Below are positions 37,621 to 47,278 of a stretch of 64,000 nt of DNA, one piece after another; position 1 is the first letter of the stretch, and each line of letters starts with the position of its first letter. Origin of the DNA: Sapria himalayana (taxonomy: Eukaryota > Streptophyta > Magnoliopsida > Malpighiales > Rafflesiaceae); the NCBI GenBank assembly GCA_029783825.1, contig JAREIK010016312.1, positions 62,001 through 126,000 of the forward strand, written 5' to 3'. Position numbers and translations under genes: made by a program. The notes under the pieces are model-generated. The model was not told the origin of the DNA. It did not search any database and was given only the letters and a program-made list of their open reading frames with translations.

Positions 37621-40600
37621 CAATCTGTACTATGCACAAATAAGAGGCTAGGAAGAATTGTTTGTAGAACACAAAAAACATTTACCTCATCAAGTTTTTC
37701 AAAAAATGATGTTCGTTCGTCAATGGTAGAAATTGTCTCAAATTCCATGGATGATTCAATCTGGAAGAAGATGAAAAGAAACAAGAGTAAGATTAGTAAA
37801 TTGAAGAACACAGACATAATAAACTCCATTAGAACACAGAACCTTTTCCTTTGTTGAATATATATAGCCTTCGAGATTATTTTTCAATTCTGCTGTCAAT
37901 CTTCTCTCTTTATCTTTCCTATCAAGCTCATCCAGTTTCCTCCTGGAATCAGCCTGGGATTCACTTGACCATGGCATTCCGATGCCAACTGTCTTTTCTG
38001 CAACCTACAAATTCAGGCAGATAAACAAGAATAATTCATAGTGCATGATAACAGAAAGCAGTGGGCTTCATCTCATTTTTACCTTCAGGGGGACGCGGAA
38101 AGTTCGCCTTTTCAGCTTTTTCTCTGTCGCCAATTCAACTGCCGGGCTGGTGTTGGAATTGCTGCCAGTTCCTTCGCTAGAATTCAGGTTTCCATGAGCT
38201 GCCTCTGAATCATCTTGTCCGATGGTCTCCACCACTAGGCTTGGAGTTGTTGCATTTTCTAAGGATACATCTTTTTTAATAACATCCACCCATTCTGATA
38301 TTTCAATAACAGCTTCTGCCCGATCAAGAGATATGATTCCACTTCTACTGAGAGAATAGTGCATATTTGCCTTGATAGGCGAGGACACGTTCCTCGATGA
38401 AAACCTGAACATAGTTAGGCATGAAACAAGATTAGTATTAACTAGAAACATCTTATTAAGACTTGATATTAACTTATGCTTATATACTTATTTTGATAAG
38501 CATAAGTATATGCTTATATACCTAGAGGTGTCAACCGGGCCGGGCCAGCCCGGCACGGAAAAATTCCGTGCCCGGGCCCATACCGGGTGTCCCGTGAGCC
38601 CGACCCCATGATGCCCCTCCCGCAAAAAAAGACCCCCGTATCCCGAACCGCTCGGACATGCAAGCCGGAGCGGGCCAGGCAAGGCACGGCACGGCCCGGC
38701 ACGGCACGGAACCACGATCGTGCCCTAAAATAACGGGCCGGGCCAGACCGGCCCGTTTGACACCTCTATATATACCTATGCTTATAAATCACTTATTTTG
38801 ATTGCAGATCATACTCAATGCACATGGCTCTACGTAGCATGAAGTCTAGGACATTAATTTTGCTATATACTTACTCTCACAGATCAAATAGATTGTATCT
38901 GATGAGCCTCAAACTTGAGAGATGCCATCATTTGACAAAAATAGTTACAATCATACTTAGATATAACCTCCAATATATACATGCAAAATAAGAAATCCAC
39001 AGATGATCATCCATCCCAGTATTATTTTCATTTGAACACTAAAATTGAACTAAAATTCGCACACATCACTTATTATGATTGAAGCACCCTAATTGAACGC
39101 CATATACTTGCTAATTGTGACAATGCTCATTTTCTTACAAACTATTAGGTTTCCACATCTTGTGATTCACATTTTAATTTGAAAGTATCCGCTATGTGCT
39201 GCTAGAGAAATAGTGCTTCTGTGGAAACATTGAATTTTAAATCAAAAGGGACCGTCTTAATTAAATATATATTATGACTGAAGGTCACGTTCAATATACA
39301 AGGTTCTACGTAGTATAGAGCTAAGAAGCACGGATACGGACACAAAAATATTACACGAAAGGATACGAGGACACAATAAATTCTAAAAAACTTAGATACA
39401 TATACGATTAGGATACGACATGATAAAATAAAATAAAATTAAAAATAAAAATTATTTTTTTATAAATATTAGGTATTTTATAAAATAAAATATAATAAAA
39501 TATTTTATTTCATAAAATAAAAATATTTTATTTTATTTTATAAGATAATATTTATAATTATCTTATTTTAAAAAATAATATTTATAATTATCTTATTTTG
39601 TAAAATAATATTTTATAATTATCTTATATTATATAAAAATATATATTTTTTATTTCATAAAATAAAAATATTTTATTTTATAAAAATCATGCCCCCCCAG
39701 AATCACGCTCTCCCTCTCACAGAACCCCGAGCACCCTCTGCCTCCCCACAAATCACAATGCTCTACACAAATCATGTCCCCATCAACATTCTACGAAGGT
39801 AATTGCAATCAGATCAAAATATGAGCCTCAATACGCACATGCAAAAAAAAAAAAAACTTCCCAAATGATCACTCATTCATGTACTATTTTCATTTAAACA
39901 CTTAAGTTTTAACTTTAGCATTCTAATAAGATTCAATATGTTAGAATTTATGTAATCACCACATCACTTATCATGAATGAAGCTCCCGGGTTGAGCTTCA
40001 TGTGCTTGCTATTTGTGACCTTGATCATTTCACCCAAACTATTAGGTTTCCACGTGTTGTGATGTGACTCACGTGTTAGATAAATGGTACTTATGTGGAA
40101 ACATTAAATTCAACATAAAAAGAGAAGTCTTTACTTTTCTTTTGCTCCAGCTAGACCAGACACAGCATACTCAGCAAGCACGTGAGAGTTTATGCCTGGC
40201 GGCAGAGGATCTTCGGTATTGTAGGAGAGAGAAACTTCAAAATCCTTGTCATGGACAATCGATCGTAACATCTGTGCCCAGGTGGCATTCGTAAGCAAAA
40301 GCGGTGCAACTCAAACAACGACAAAATCTTTAGAGATCAATCAGAGAGGCACAAAAAAAGCTGGTGTTTTTAAAATTTTATTTACCCTAGAGGGGAGTTT
40401 CTTCAACCTCGGCACCAGCAGCTGCTTTTTGCTGTCGGCATTCAGAAGATCAGGCCCATTTAACTCTACCATTAAGCCATAGGAAGAACCATCAACCATT
40501 CCCAGCTTGCGATTTAACTTGATTCCATCGCTCAAATTTGCAGCATGCAATGCAGCGCCAAGAACAATAGCTTCATCAGCATCGAGATGTTTATCCAGAT

Positions 40601-43600
40601 CATCCCTTCCGAGAAATTCTTGAATTTTCCTCTGTTATGCAAAATATAATTCTTTGGCGTGAAACCTTGACGAACAGTAAAAACAAAAACAAAAAAAAAA
40701 ATATTTGACTTTCTTGATCAAGTCCTGATTCGTTCATTCTGATTATGTGTGTTCTAACAAAATGTGATAGAATAGTCATTCTTCCCTAAGAAGCACGGAC
40801 ACGGACACGGACACGAGGATACGACACGGCAATATACGAAGACACGTCAAATTCTAAAAAACTAGGATAAGGATAAGGAATGATAAAAAAAATAAAAGTA
40901 AAAATAAAAATTTTTTTTTATAAATATTAGTTATTTTATAAAATAAATTAAATTAAATTAAATTAAAATATTTTATTATATAAAATAAATACATATTATT
41001 TATTATATAAAATAAAAATATTATATTTTATTTTATTTTATAAGATAATATTTATAATTATTTTATTTTATAAAATAATATTAGTTATTATACGGATACG
41101 GGATGATAAAAAAAATAAAAGTAAAAATAAAAATTATTTTTTTTTATAAATATTAGTTATTTTATAAAATAAATAAAATTAAATTAATTAAAATATTTTA
41201 TTATATAAAATAAATATATATTATTTATTTTATAAAATAAAAATATTGTATTTTATTTTATTTTATAAGATAATATTTATAATTATTTTATTTTATAAGA
41301 TAATATTTATAATTATTTTATTTTATAAGATAATATTTATAATTATTTTATTTTATAAGATAATATTTATAATTATTTTATCTTATAAGATAATATTTAT
41401 AATTATTTTATTTTATAAAATAATATTTTATAATTATATTATATAAATATATATATTTTTTATTTTATAAAATAAAAATATTTTATTTTATGTCACATGC
41501 CCACACAAATATATCCTCCCCTGCCTCCCCCTCAAATCACGCCCGCCCCTGCCTCTCCTTTCAAATCATGCCGCCCATGCCTCTCCACTCAAATCGTGCC
41601 GCCCCTTCCTCTCCCCTCAAATCACGCCCCCTCCTGCCTCTCCCTCAAATCGCGTCCGTTCCTTGCCTATCCCTCAAATCGCGCCCGTTCCCTACCTCTC
41701 CCTCAAATCGTGCCCGCCCCCTGCTAGTGAGTAGTGACCAACGTCTCCCATGCGGCAACGTTGGCCACCCGACGTCGTCGGACGTCGGGCACTATCAATA
41801 TTGATACGGCTGCCAACGCAATCATCCAATACGCCACGTGTCGTATCGGATACGGATTGATTAATGATACACTACATGGCGTATCGGACACGTATACATG
41901 CCGTGTCCGTGCCGTGTACAGGTGTCGGACACGTGGACACTGCGGTAGGGAGCCATGTCCGTGCTTCCTTTTTTCTTCCAGCAAAGCAGTATGCTTTTAA
42001 GTAAGCAAGAGTGGGTAACTGAATAAAATGGCATCCAAACCTGCAATTTTGGGACCCGGGTAGCACCTCCTATAAGCTCAACTGCATATATATCACTCAC
42101 TTTCAGGCCAGAATGCTTGATCACGTCGTCTATAGGAATAACACATCTCTCCCACAAATCTGAACAGAGTTCTTCAAACTTTTCCCGTGATATGGTGCTC
42201 CTGTGAGTAAAATAAATGCTAAAATGAACATTTTTGGTCAGGCTAATTGCCCATGATAGATATGGGAGCTTGAGAGCTTAAAAGACTTTCCTCGAGGAGT
42301 TGCAGTCACAAATAAGAACAACCCAGCACAGTACCTGAAATCCATATCGTCGGAGAGGGCCTCAACAGATATAGGAGCCATTGTGTTTGCGCTCAGCATC
42401 TCCTTCGTGCGTTTCACTTGCTTCTTCAGTTTAGCCATTGCCTTGGGAGATCTTCTCACGTCAACCCCATTTCCGATTTGTTTGTTGAACTCGTCCGCAA
42501 AGAACTCCGCCAATCTGGACTCCATGTTTTGACCTCCGAGCTCTGCATCCCATTTGACATCCTTAACCTGGATCCAGCTTAAATTTTACAAGAATGGCAA
42601 CATAATTAACCTAGATTGCAATTAGAAACACACAGTACGAAGCTAAGTTCCTGTTCAGAACAACAGCGTTAGCATTGGGTGAATTGGTATTCTGAATAAC
42701 AGTTCGCACTTATATGGGTTGATGGCTGAATTTGTGAACGACAGTCTCAGAGGAATGAAAGCTGATGATCCAGCCAGAACGCAGATACTGTCCCCATGCC
42801 ACGCCTAAGAACAGTCTTCCACGCACACTCGACTCTCTTACCAAAAGAAAAAGTGTAGCAGAACATACAGTATCTTGATGAACTGTTGAAGGAGAGAGTT
42901 TCATCAATTGTGTGGGTGAAGAGAGACGGGTGCTGAACAGGGGAATCACCTGAAATTGATTGGTAGAAACCATCTTCCCAAATTCTCTGACATTGTATGC
43001 CGAGTAACAAACAAGAGCAGCGTAGGTGCTCTTTGAGCCCATATCAAAGAACACAACATGTCGTGATTGGTTAGAGAAATCCTTATCGATCCCATACTGC
43101 AGAGCAGCACCAGAATGATCATTTATCAGAGACAGCACGTTGATCCCTGCCAATTGTGCAGCCTGAAGCAGACCCTTCCTCTCGTCCTGCCCAAAATATG
43201 GGGGCACACTAATGACCGCATCTTTCACAGTGGCCTTTGCGTGCCCCTCGGCTAGATTCACTGCATGAACAAAAACCATGGCTAGCAGATCTTCCACGGA
43301 ATAGACGACGCCACTGTCATGGACTCTAAAATTAACAGACCCCCTAGAATCCGCCTCGATGTCAAATGGCAAGTACGTTGACTCCAGAATGCTCTTCACT
43401 TGTTCATACGGTTTGCCGACCATGTCGCGGAGTTGTGAAAACACCTTATCTGGATGTCGAGCAACAATCCCGGCCGCTTCTTCTCCGAGAAGCCGAATCC
43501 CTGATTGAAAGCCGACTAGAGCCGGAGACTTGCGTTTCGACATCTCGTTGATGGCAATTGTAATCGGGCTTTGGCCTGGTTTGAGATTAACTACTGCGAC

Positions 43601-43708
43601 TTTCAACCATTCCGAGCCTAGATCTATGCTCATGACGGCGGATTGCGATACAAACACATGGAGAGAGAAGAAACAGAGAAACAGAACAAACATCGCTTCG
43701 GACCTCAT
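33333..43708 (-). CDS. HSP70-17: ER-lumen HSP70-17 chaperone, GRP170/HYOU1-like (14 exons, 873 aa)
   Basis: Exons 5'->3' (minus): 42950-43708, 42335-42567, 42041-42200, 40386-40631, 40135-40271, 38083-38404, 37843-38004, 37686-37760, 37328-37428, 35714-35777, 35422-35481, 35240-35301, 34852-34924, 33333-33500. All introns are GT-AG and the 2622 joined nt form one frame (Arabidopsis HSP70-17 is about 867 aa). Residues 1-24 form a signal peptide (hydrophobic AMFVLFLCFFSLHVFV, cut near QSA). Then come the ATPase boxes MSIDLGSEWLKVAVV, HVVFFDMGSKSTYAALV (from 217) and AVELIGGATRVPKL (370-384), a substrate-binding and extended helical C-half, a Lys/Glu/Ser-rich tail and terminal HDEL for ER retention. 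The family is an Hsp110-like holdase and nucleotide-exchange factor for BiP in the ER. Several introns carry MITEs. Divergent from IES6 across 3.6 kb. Confidence 0.94.
33556..33635 (-). pseudogene. PPR-gene fragment inside HSP70-17 intron 13
   Basis: The stretch aligns with the PPR gene at about 32207-32290 in the same orientation. The core 33582-33607 matches 32238-32263 at 25 of 26 bases, and similarity continues weakly on both sides (CCAAGAAAC/CCAGGAAAC, CTATTTTTAG/CCATTTTTAG). On the minus strand it reads EHARDLFDKM against DARNLFDKM in the PPR protein. Intronic and non-coding. It could come from this PPR gene or another family member. Confidence 0.6.
34458..34710. repeat. (TA)n/(CA)n/ATACATTGTATAT microsatellite cluster
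   Basis: (TA)n, (CA)9 and repeated TATATACAATGATGTACATTGTATAT palindromic words in HSP70-17 intron 13. No coding value. Confidence 0.8.
36202..36707. mobile_element. hAT MITE, 506 bp, in HSP70-17 intron 9
   Basis: Left end CAAAGGTGTCAACCGGGCCG, right end GTCCCATTCGACCCCTCTG. Flanks TGTTGCCC and TGTTGCCA match at 7 of 8. Has the AAACCCTAATTTTTTTAAAA core shared with 1127-1514. Fills about a third of the 1.55-kb intron 9 (35778-37327); the rest of that intron is AT-rich and holds repeated GATCACTCATTC...TATTATTCTCGCTCA motifs near 35960, 36780 and 36910. Confidence 0.75.
37521..37620. repeat. (CT)n microsatellite in HSP70-17 intron 8
   Basis: About 100 bp of CTCTCTCC repeats on the plus strand, (GA)n on the transcribed-RNA sense. 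It fills much of the 257-bp intron 8. Confidence 0.9.
38523..38768. mobile_element. hAT MITE, 246 bp, perfect 8-bp TSD, in HSP70-17 intron 5
   Basis: Left TAGAGGTGTCAACCGGGCCG, right GGCCCGTTTGACACCTCTA. TATATACC flanks both sides (38515-38522 and 38769-38776). The core CCCGACCCCATGATGCCCC, CCCGCAAAAAAAGAC, CGTATCCCGAACCGCT is oriented as in the 59283 copy. It is 118 bp from exon 6. Confidence 0.88.
39331..39790. mobile_element. Truncated copy of the AAGCACGGA Mutator-like MITE
   Basis: Left end AAGAAGCACGGATACGGACAC, followed by TTCTAAAAAACTTAGATAC, a run of TTTTATAAAATAA units, and a C-rich GCTCTCCCTCTCAC patch. The order is the same as in 40787-41971 and 58441-59227, but the right terminus is missing. 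Lies in HSP70-17 intron 5. Confidence 0.55.
41251..41430. repeat. 30-bp AT minisatellite inside the Mutator-like MITE
   Basis: Five to six near-exact 30-bp units made of AATTATTTTATTTTATAAGA followed by TAATATTTAT, head to tail. Translates to a repetitive Ile/Phe peptide, which is not a gene. Confidence 0.92.
41503..41722. repeat. C-rich ~30-bp tandem repeat inside the Mutator-like MITE
   Basis: Seven or so units of the type CCTGCCTCTCCCTCAAATCG with CGCCCGTTCC/CGCCGCCCC linkers. The 58441 copy has a different C-rich tandem unit at the same relative place. Confidence 0.85.
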
Positions 43709-43945
43709 TGTCGACGATGATTCAGTGCTTCGGTCCACTTGAATCCCTGAGACGAAATCACCAAGTAATGCCAGACAAGAGTTAGTGCTTAGTCGGGCGG
43801 GAGGAGCACGGGCAGAACGCAAGAACAAGTCTCATTCCAGGATTCTCGGCTCCGAGATACATGAACTAGGTTTTATATGCGGGGACTTCGGTGTTCTTAA
43901 GCATGGAATGATGCCCCGCAGCCAATGGATAAAAACCATGTGGCA
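43709..43945 (-). promoter_or_regulatory. HSP70-17 core promoter with TATA box and ERSE-like site
   Basis: On the minus strand TATAAA lies at 43876-43871, 163-168 bp upstream of the start codon. Further upstream, 43922-43940 reads CCAAT-N9-CCATG (plus strand), one base off the ER-stress response element CCAAT-N9-CCACG. CCAAT is the NF-Y half and CCACG the bZIP half in the known element. A site like this suits a gene for an ER chaperone induced by unfolded proteins, but whether CCATG is bound is unproven. An 18-codon upstream frame (43782-43835) may lie in the leader. Confidence 0.5.
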
Positions 43946-44141
43946 GAGTTAGTCCAGGACACTGCGTCCTCCTGCCCTGCATCCTGCACCCCGAGAGCAG
44001 AAGAGATGCCATTGCCAACCAGTATAATATGTCTCAGTTATTTTATTGCGTAAAAATTATACTTCGTCCACTATTTAGTTTTTACCAAATAATTAATTTT
44101 TTGGGAACACATTTTCCATGGGTTAGTAAAACACTCACTAA

Positions 44142-44527
44142 TAGCAACTCAAATGTGATATGCCAAAAAAGGGGTGCCAAATATTATTTTGCAAACTTAA
44201 ATAGTATTTTTGGCACCCCTAAACATATTTTTACCCCAATAGTAGGTGCCAAAATAAGATGCTATTTTAATAATTAAATATTTTTTTAATTAAAATTTTT
44301 TTTTAACTTATGAGAGATCCTTTGAGATGCACGGTAGACATAACTGCTATTTTGCATCCTCTATATTCTCTCTCCAAGGTTGCCAAATATGGCATCCCAA
44401 GACATTTGATGGTATTTTACCACCTCTTATATCAACTCCATTGGAGTAAGTTTTTTTTATTGTTTGGGTGTCATTTTAGCAGTTATAGAGATGTCACCCC
44501 TTATAGCAACTCCCATTGGAGTTGCTC
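44142..44527. mobile_element. Tourist-like MITE 1 (TAA TSD)
   Basis: Flanked by TAA (44139-44141 and 44528-44530). Left end TAGCAACTCAAATGTG, right end CATTGGAGTTGCTC; the inverted GAGCAACTCCAAT-type terminus is typical of plant PIF/Harbinger MITEs. Contains GGGGTGCCAAATATT / TATTTTTGGCACCCC internal palindrome. Confidence 0.6.
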
Positions 44528-44530
44528 TAA

Positions 44531-44906
44531 GGGCAGCTCTAATAAAGGGTGTCATCTCCATAACTACTATAATGGCACCTAAACAACAAAAAATCATGCT
44601 CTAATAAAGATGACATCACAAGTAGTAAAATGTCATCCAAGATCTTGGGGTTTTACATTTGATAATTTTGGAGAGAGAAACGGGATGATGGAAAATAGTG
44701 TTGGCTACTGTTCATCCCAACAACTCTCAATGCCATCAAAGTTTAATTATATTTTTTAATAAAAATATATTAAATTTTTAAATTTTCATCCCATTTTGAC
44801 ACCTATTATTTAAACAAAAATACTATTAAATAGTGACAAAATACTATTCATGATTGTAAAATAGCATTTGCTATCCTATTTTTAGCAACCACTATTGGAG
44901 TTGCTC
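44531..44906. mobile_element. Tourist-like MITE 2, adjacent to MITE 1 (TAA TSD)
   Basis: Begins GGGCAGCTCTAATAAAGGG directly after the TAA shared with MITE 1 and ends ACTATTGGAGTTGCTC before TAA (44907-44909). Internal GTGTCATCTCC and TTTTGACACC words relate it to MITE 1. Together they fill part of the divergent HSP70-17/IES6 spacer. Confidence 0.6.
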
Positions 44907-44909
44907 TAA

Positions 44910-46565
44910 TAGCAATACCATCTCATCTGTGCCTAGTTTCTTACCATATAATCATCTCATATTGAATGTATTAGTGTCTAAATCAATATATATGTGTTGA
45001 TAATATTTTTAATATTATCATAAATGTGAAATGAAAAATAAAAGATAATACCAAATCATGAAATAATTTGAAAGAAGCATATGAAGCTAATGTTTCCTAA
45101 TATGGAAAGATGTATTGATAAAAAAGAAGCATATGTTATTTGAGATGAAAAGTCATGACTGCCACAATTTAATGCACGGTTGTATAGGCAAATACTCATA
45201 GCGTTTCGGGATTTACTTCCAAAAAATATTTGGGAAGTAATGACTAAAATATATTTTTTTAAGAATCTCACTTGTAATATCATAACAAAAAAAGACACGA
45301 AGTAATTAAAAAATGACATACCCATAATTTTATGTAAATTTGAGCGTATTTTTCCTCCTAGCTTCTTTAATTAACTATGTGTAATATCTTCCAATTCACT
45401 TGTCTTATGAATTTATGATAGCATGCCATGTGCAATACATATGAATGTATCCATTTGAGAGATTATATATTTTTTATTTGTCGATCTAAAAATTTAAATC
45501 TATCCAGCAAATGTATTTTATTCTAATGAAAATATTTTTCAGATATCTTAAAAAATTGAAAATTAATATTCAAAATAAAGCTAAAATTGAAGGATTGATG
45601 TGTAATACCTACTTGATAAATGAAGCTCGAGTATTTTGTGTGCACCACTACTTCGACCACAAGTGTATAATTCAGATAATAAATATCATCAAATAATAAT
45701 TATAGTGTGGGGAATGAATCAAAAGATGATGATATGCTTTATATTTTCACTAATGCGAGTAGATCATATGGTAGAACAAAATCAATATATTTTTTAGATT
45801 ACCAGGAGCATCATGCTGAGCACATATATATTTTGTTGAACCGTGAGGAAGTTACACCTTGTATTAATTAAGATTTATAATTATTTTATATTATCATATT
45901 TTTTGTCATGGTATGTGATATAATTTTTTTAATTTTCAACATAATATTAGAATAGTAAATAGTTCAAGGCCTTGTCTCATATGGCATCACACATTATCAA
46001 TCAGAGAAAGTATGTGAAAGATCAGAACATTCAAAATAAATCAGAAATTCAAAAATGACCTACTAATATTTAGTAGATTTTGTAAGATTGGGATGAGATC
46101 AATGGTGAAAACCACCTTATATGCCATTAAGGCAAAAATTTACTGCACAATACTTCAATATTCATTATATGTGTCTAACATAATATAAGTTGAGCAACTT
46201 AAAATTAACACATAGATTACATGAATAAACTCTCGAACACAAGATTGATTATAACAGTGTATTTTCATTCCTTGCATATGAATATGTGGTAGGCTGGGCT
46301 GTGAGTTATGAATCCATTCCTTTGCCCTGTTCTATTTTACCTATTTTTTCACATTATTTTACGTAAATTCATCAAAAGTTTCATTTCTGTGTGAGATATC
46401 AAGAATTGACAAATAATTAGATGTTGTGCATCGCAATCATGCCAATAAATATACCCTATAAGATTATTATAATAAATACCAGTCACATTCTTATAGACAA
46501 TGATAAATGATAGGAAATAAACAGACTCTCATAAAAGGAGAGAGACACAACTGAAAACACTTACA
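44910..46565. other. AT-rich part of the HSP70-17/IES6 divergent spacer
   Basis: No gene, RNA or bounded repeat could be supported in these 1.65 kb. Confidence 0.45.
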
Positions 46566-46878
46566 AATAATAAAAAATAATAAAAAATAATAAAAAATAA
46601 TAAAAAATAATAAAAATAATAAAAATAATAAAAAATAATAATAAAAAAATAATAAAAAAATAATAAAAAATAATAAAAAATAATAAAAAATAATAAAAAA
46701 TAATAAAAAATAATAAAAAATAATAAAAAATAATAAAAAATAATAAAAAATAATAAAAAATAATAAAAAATAATAAAAAAATAAAAAAATAAAAAGTAAT
46801 AAAAAATAATAATAAAAATAATAAAAAAATAATAAAAAAATAATAAAAAATAATAACAATAAATAAAAAATAATAAAC
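46566..46878. repeat. Phased (TAATAAAAAA)n array, ~310 bp
   Basis: Decamer TAATAAAAAA repeated head to tail, nearly perfect from 46661 to 46770 and slightly irregular at both ends. Each unit has an A6 tract, so A-tracts recur every 10 bp, close to the helical repeat. The array ends about 400 bp upstream of the IES6 start codon. Confidence 0.95.
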
Positions 46879-47278
46879 ATTTTTTTTACAAAATTAGGCG
46901 ACATGCAACATGCGGCATGCGACATGATTTATACTATATATACCATAGTTGATGATATATTAAGTTTGGACAATTTTTTTATTATATTTTAAATGTCGAG
47001 ATGGAATTTTTTAAATAATGCAAGAGTATAATAATAATTACAATGAATAATGTATACTCAATTAAGTATTGTTGGGTTTGATGCAATTTTCTCCGAAAAC
47101 TAAAAATATGGATTCTTTAAAAAAATTAAATATTGTAGTCATAAATAATATTTTAGGTAATGAAGGCATAATTTAAATGTTTTTCTTTTATTTTAGGTAC
47201 TATAAAAGTAAAACACACTTAAATTTTTAATGAAGCGTGCGAGGAGTTAGCACTGCCACCGAGGAAGCGCATGCTAAG

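Larger units (their letters stand above)
40787..41971. mobile_element. Mutator-like MITE, 1.18 kb, in HSP70-17 intron 3
   Basis: Left end TAAGAAGCACGGACACGGAC, right end GTCCGTGCTTCCTT, near-perfect inverted repeats. Candidate 9-bp flanks CATTCTTCC and TTTTCTTCC match at 7 of 9. Order inside: CACGGACACGG repeats, TTCTAAAAAACTAGG, an AT tandem array, a C-rich array, then GTGTCGTATCGGATACG / CGTGTCCGTGCCGTG. It makes up most of the 1.4-kb intron 3. Same family as 58441-59227. Confidence 0.65.

Noticed and set aside
41246..41446. Frame encoding KIIFIIILFY-type repeats
   Set aside because: Translation of the 30-bp AT minisatellite.
41251..41722. Regular repeats resembling a CRISPR array
   Set aside because: Units are contiguous with no unique spacers, and the DNA is nuclear plant DNA; these are minisatellites.
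42710..42949. Open frame continuing past HSP70-17 exon 1
   Set aside because: It runs into intron 1; the family sequence continues only after splicing at 42950 to 42567.
43709..43828. In-frame 40-codon extension upstream of the HSP70-17 start
   Set aside because: It has no ATG, it would bury the signal peptide, and it overlaps the likely leader and transcription start.
46491..46925. 144-codon Phe/Tyr/Leu-rich frame resembling a membrane protein
   Set aside because: Entirely produced by the TAATAAAAAA decamer array read on the minus strand.
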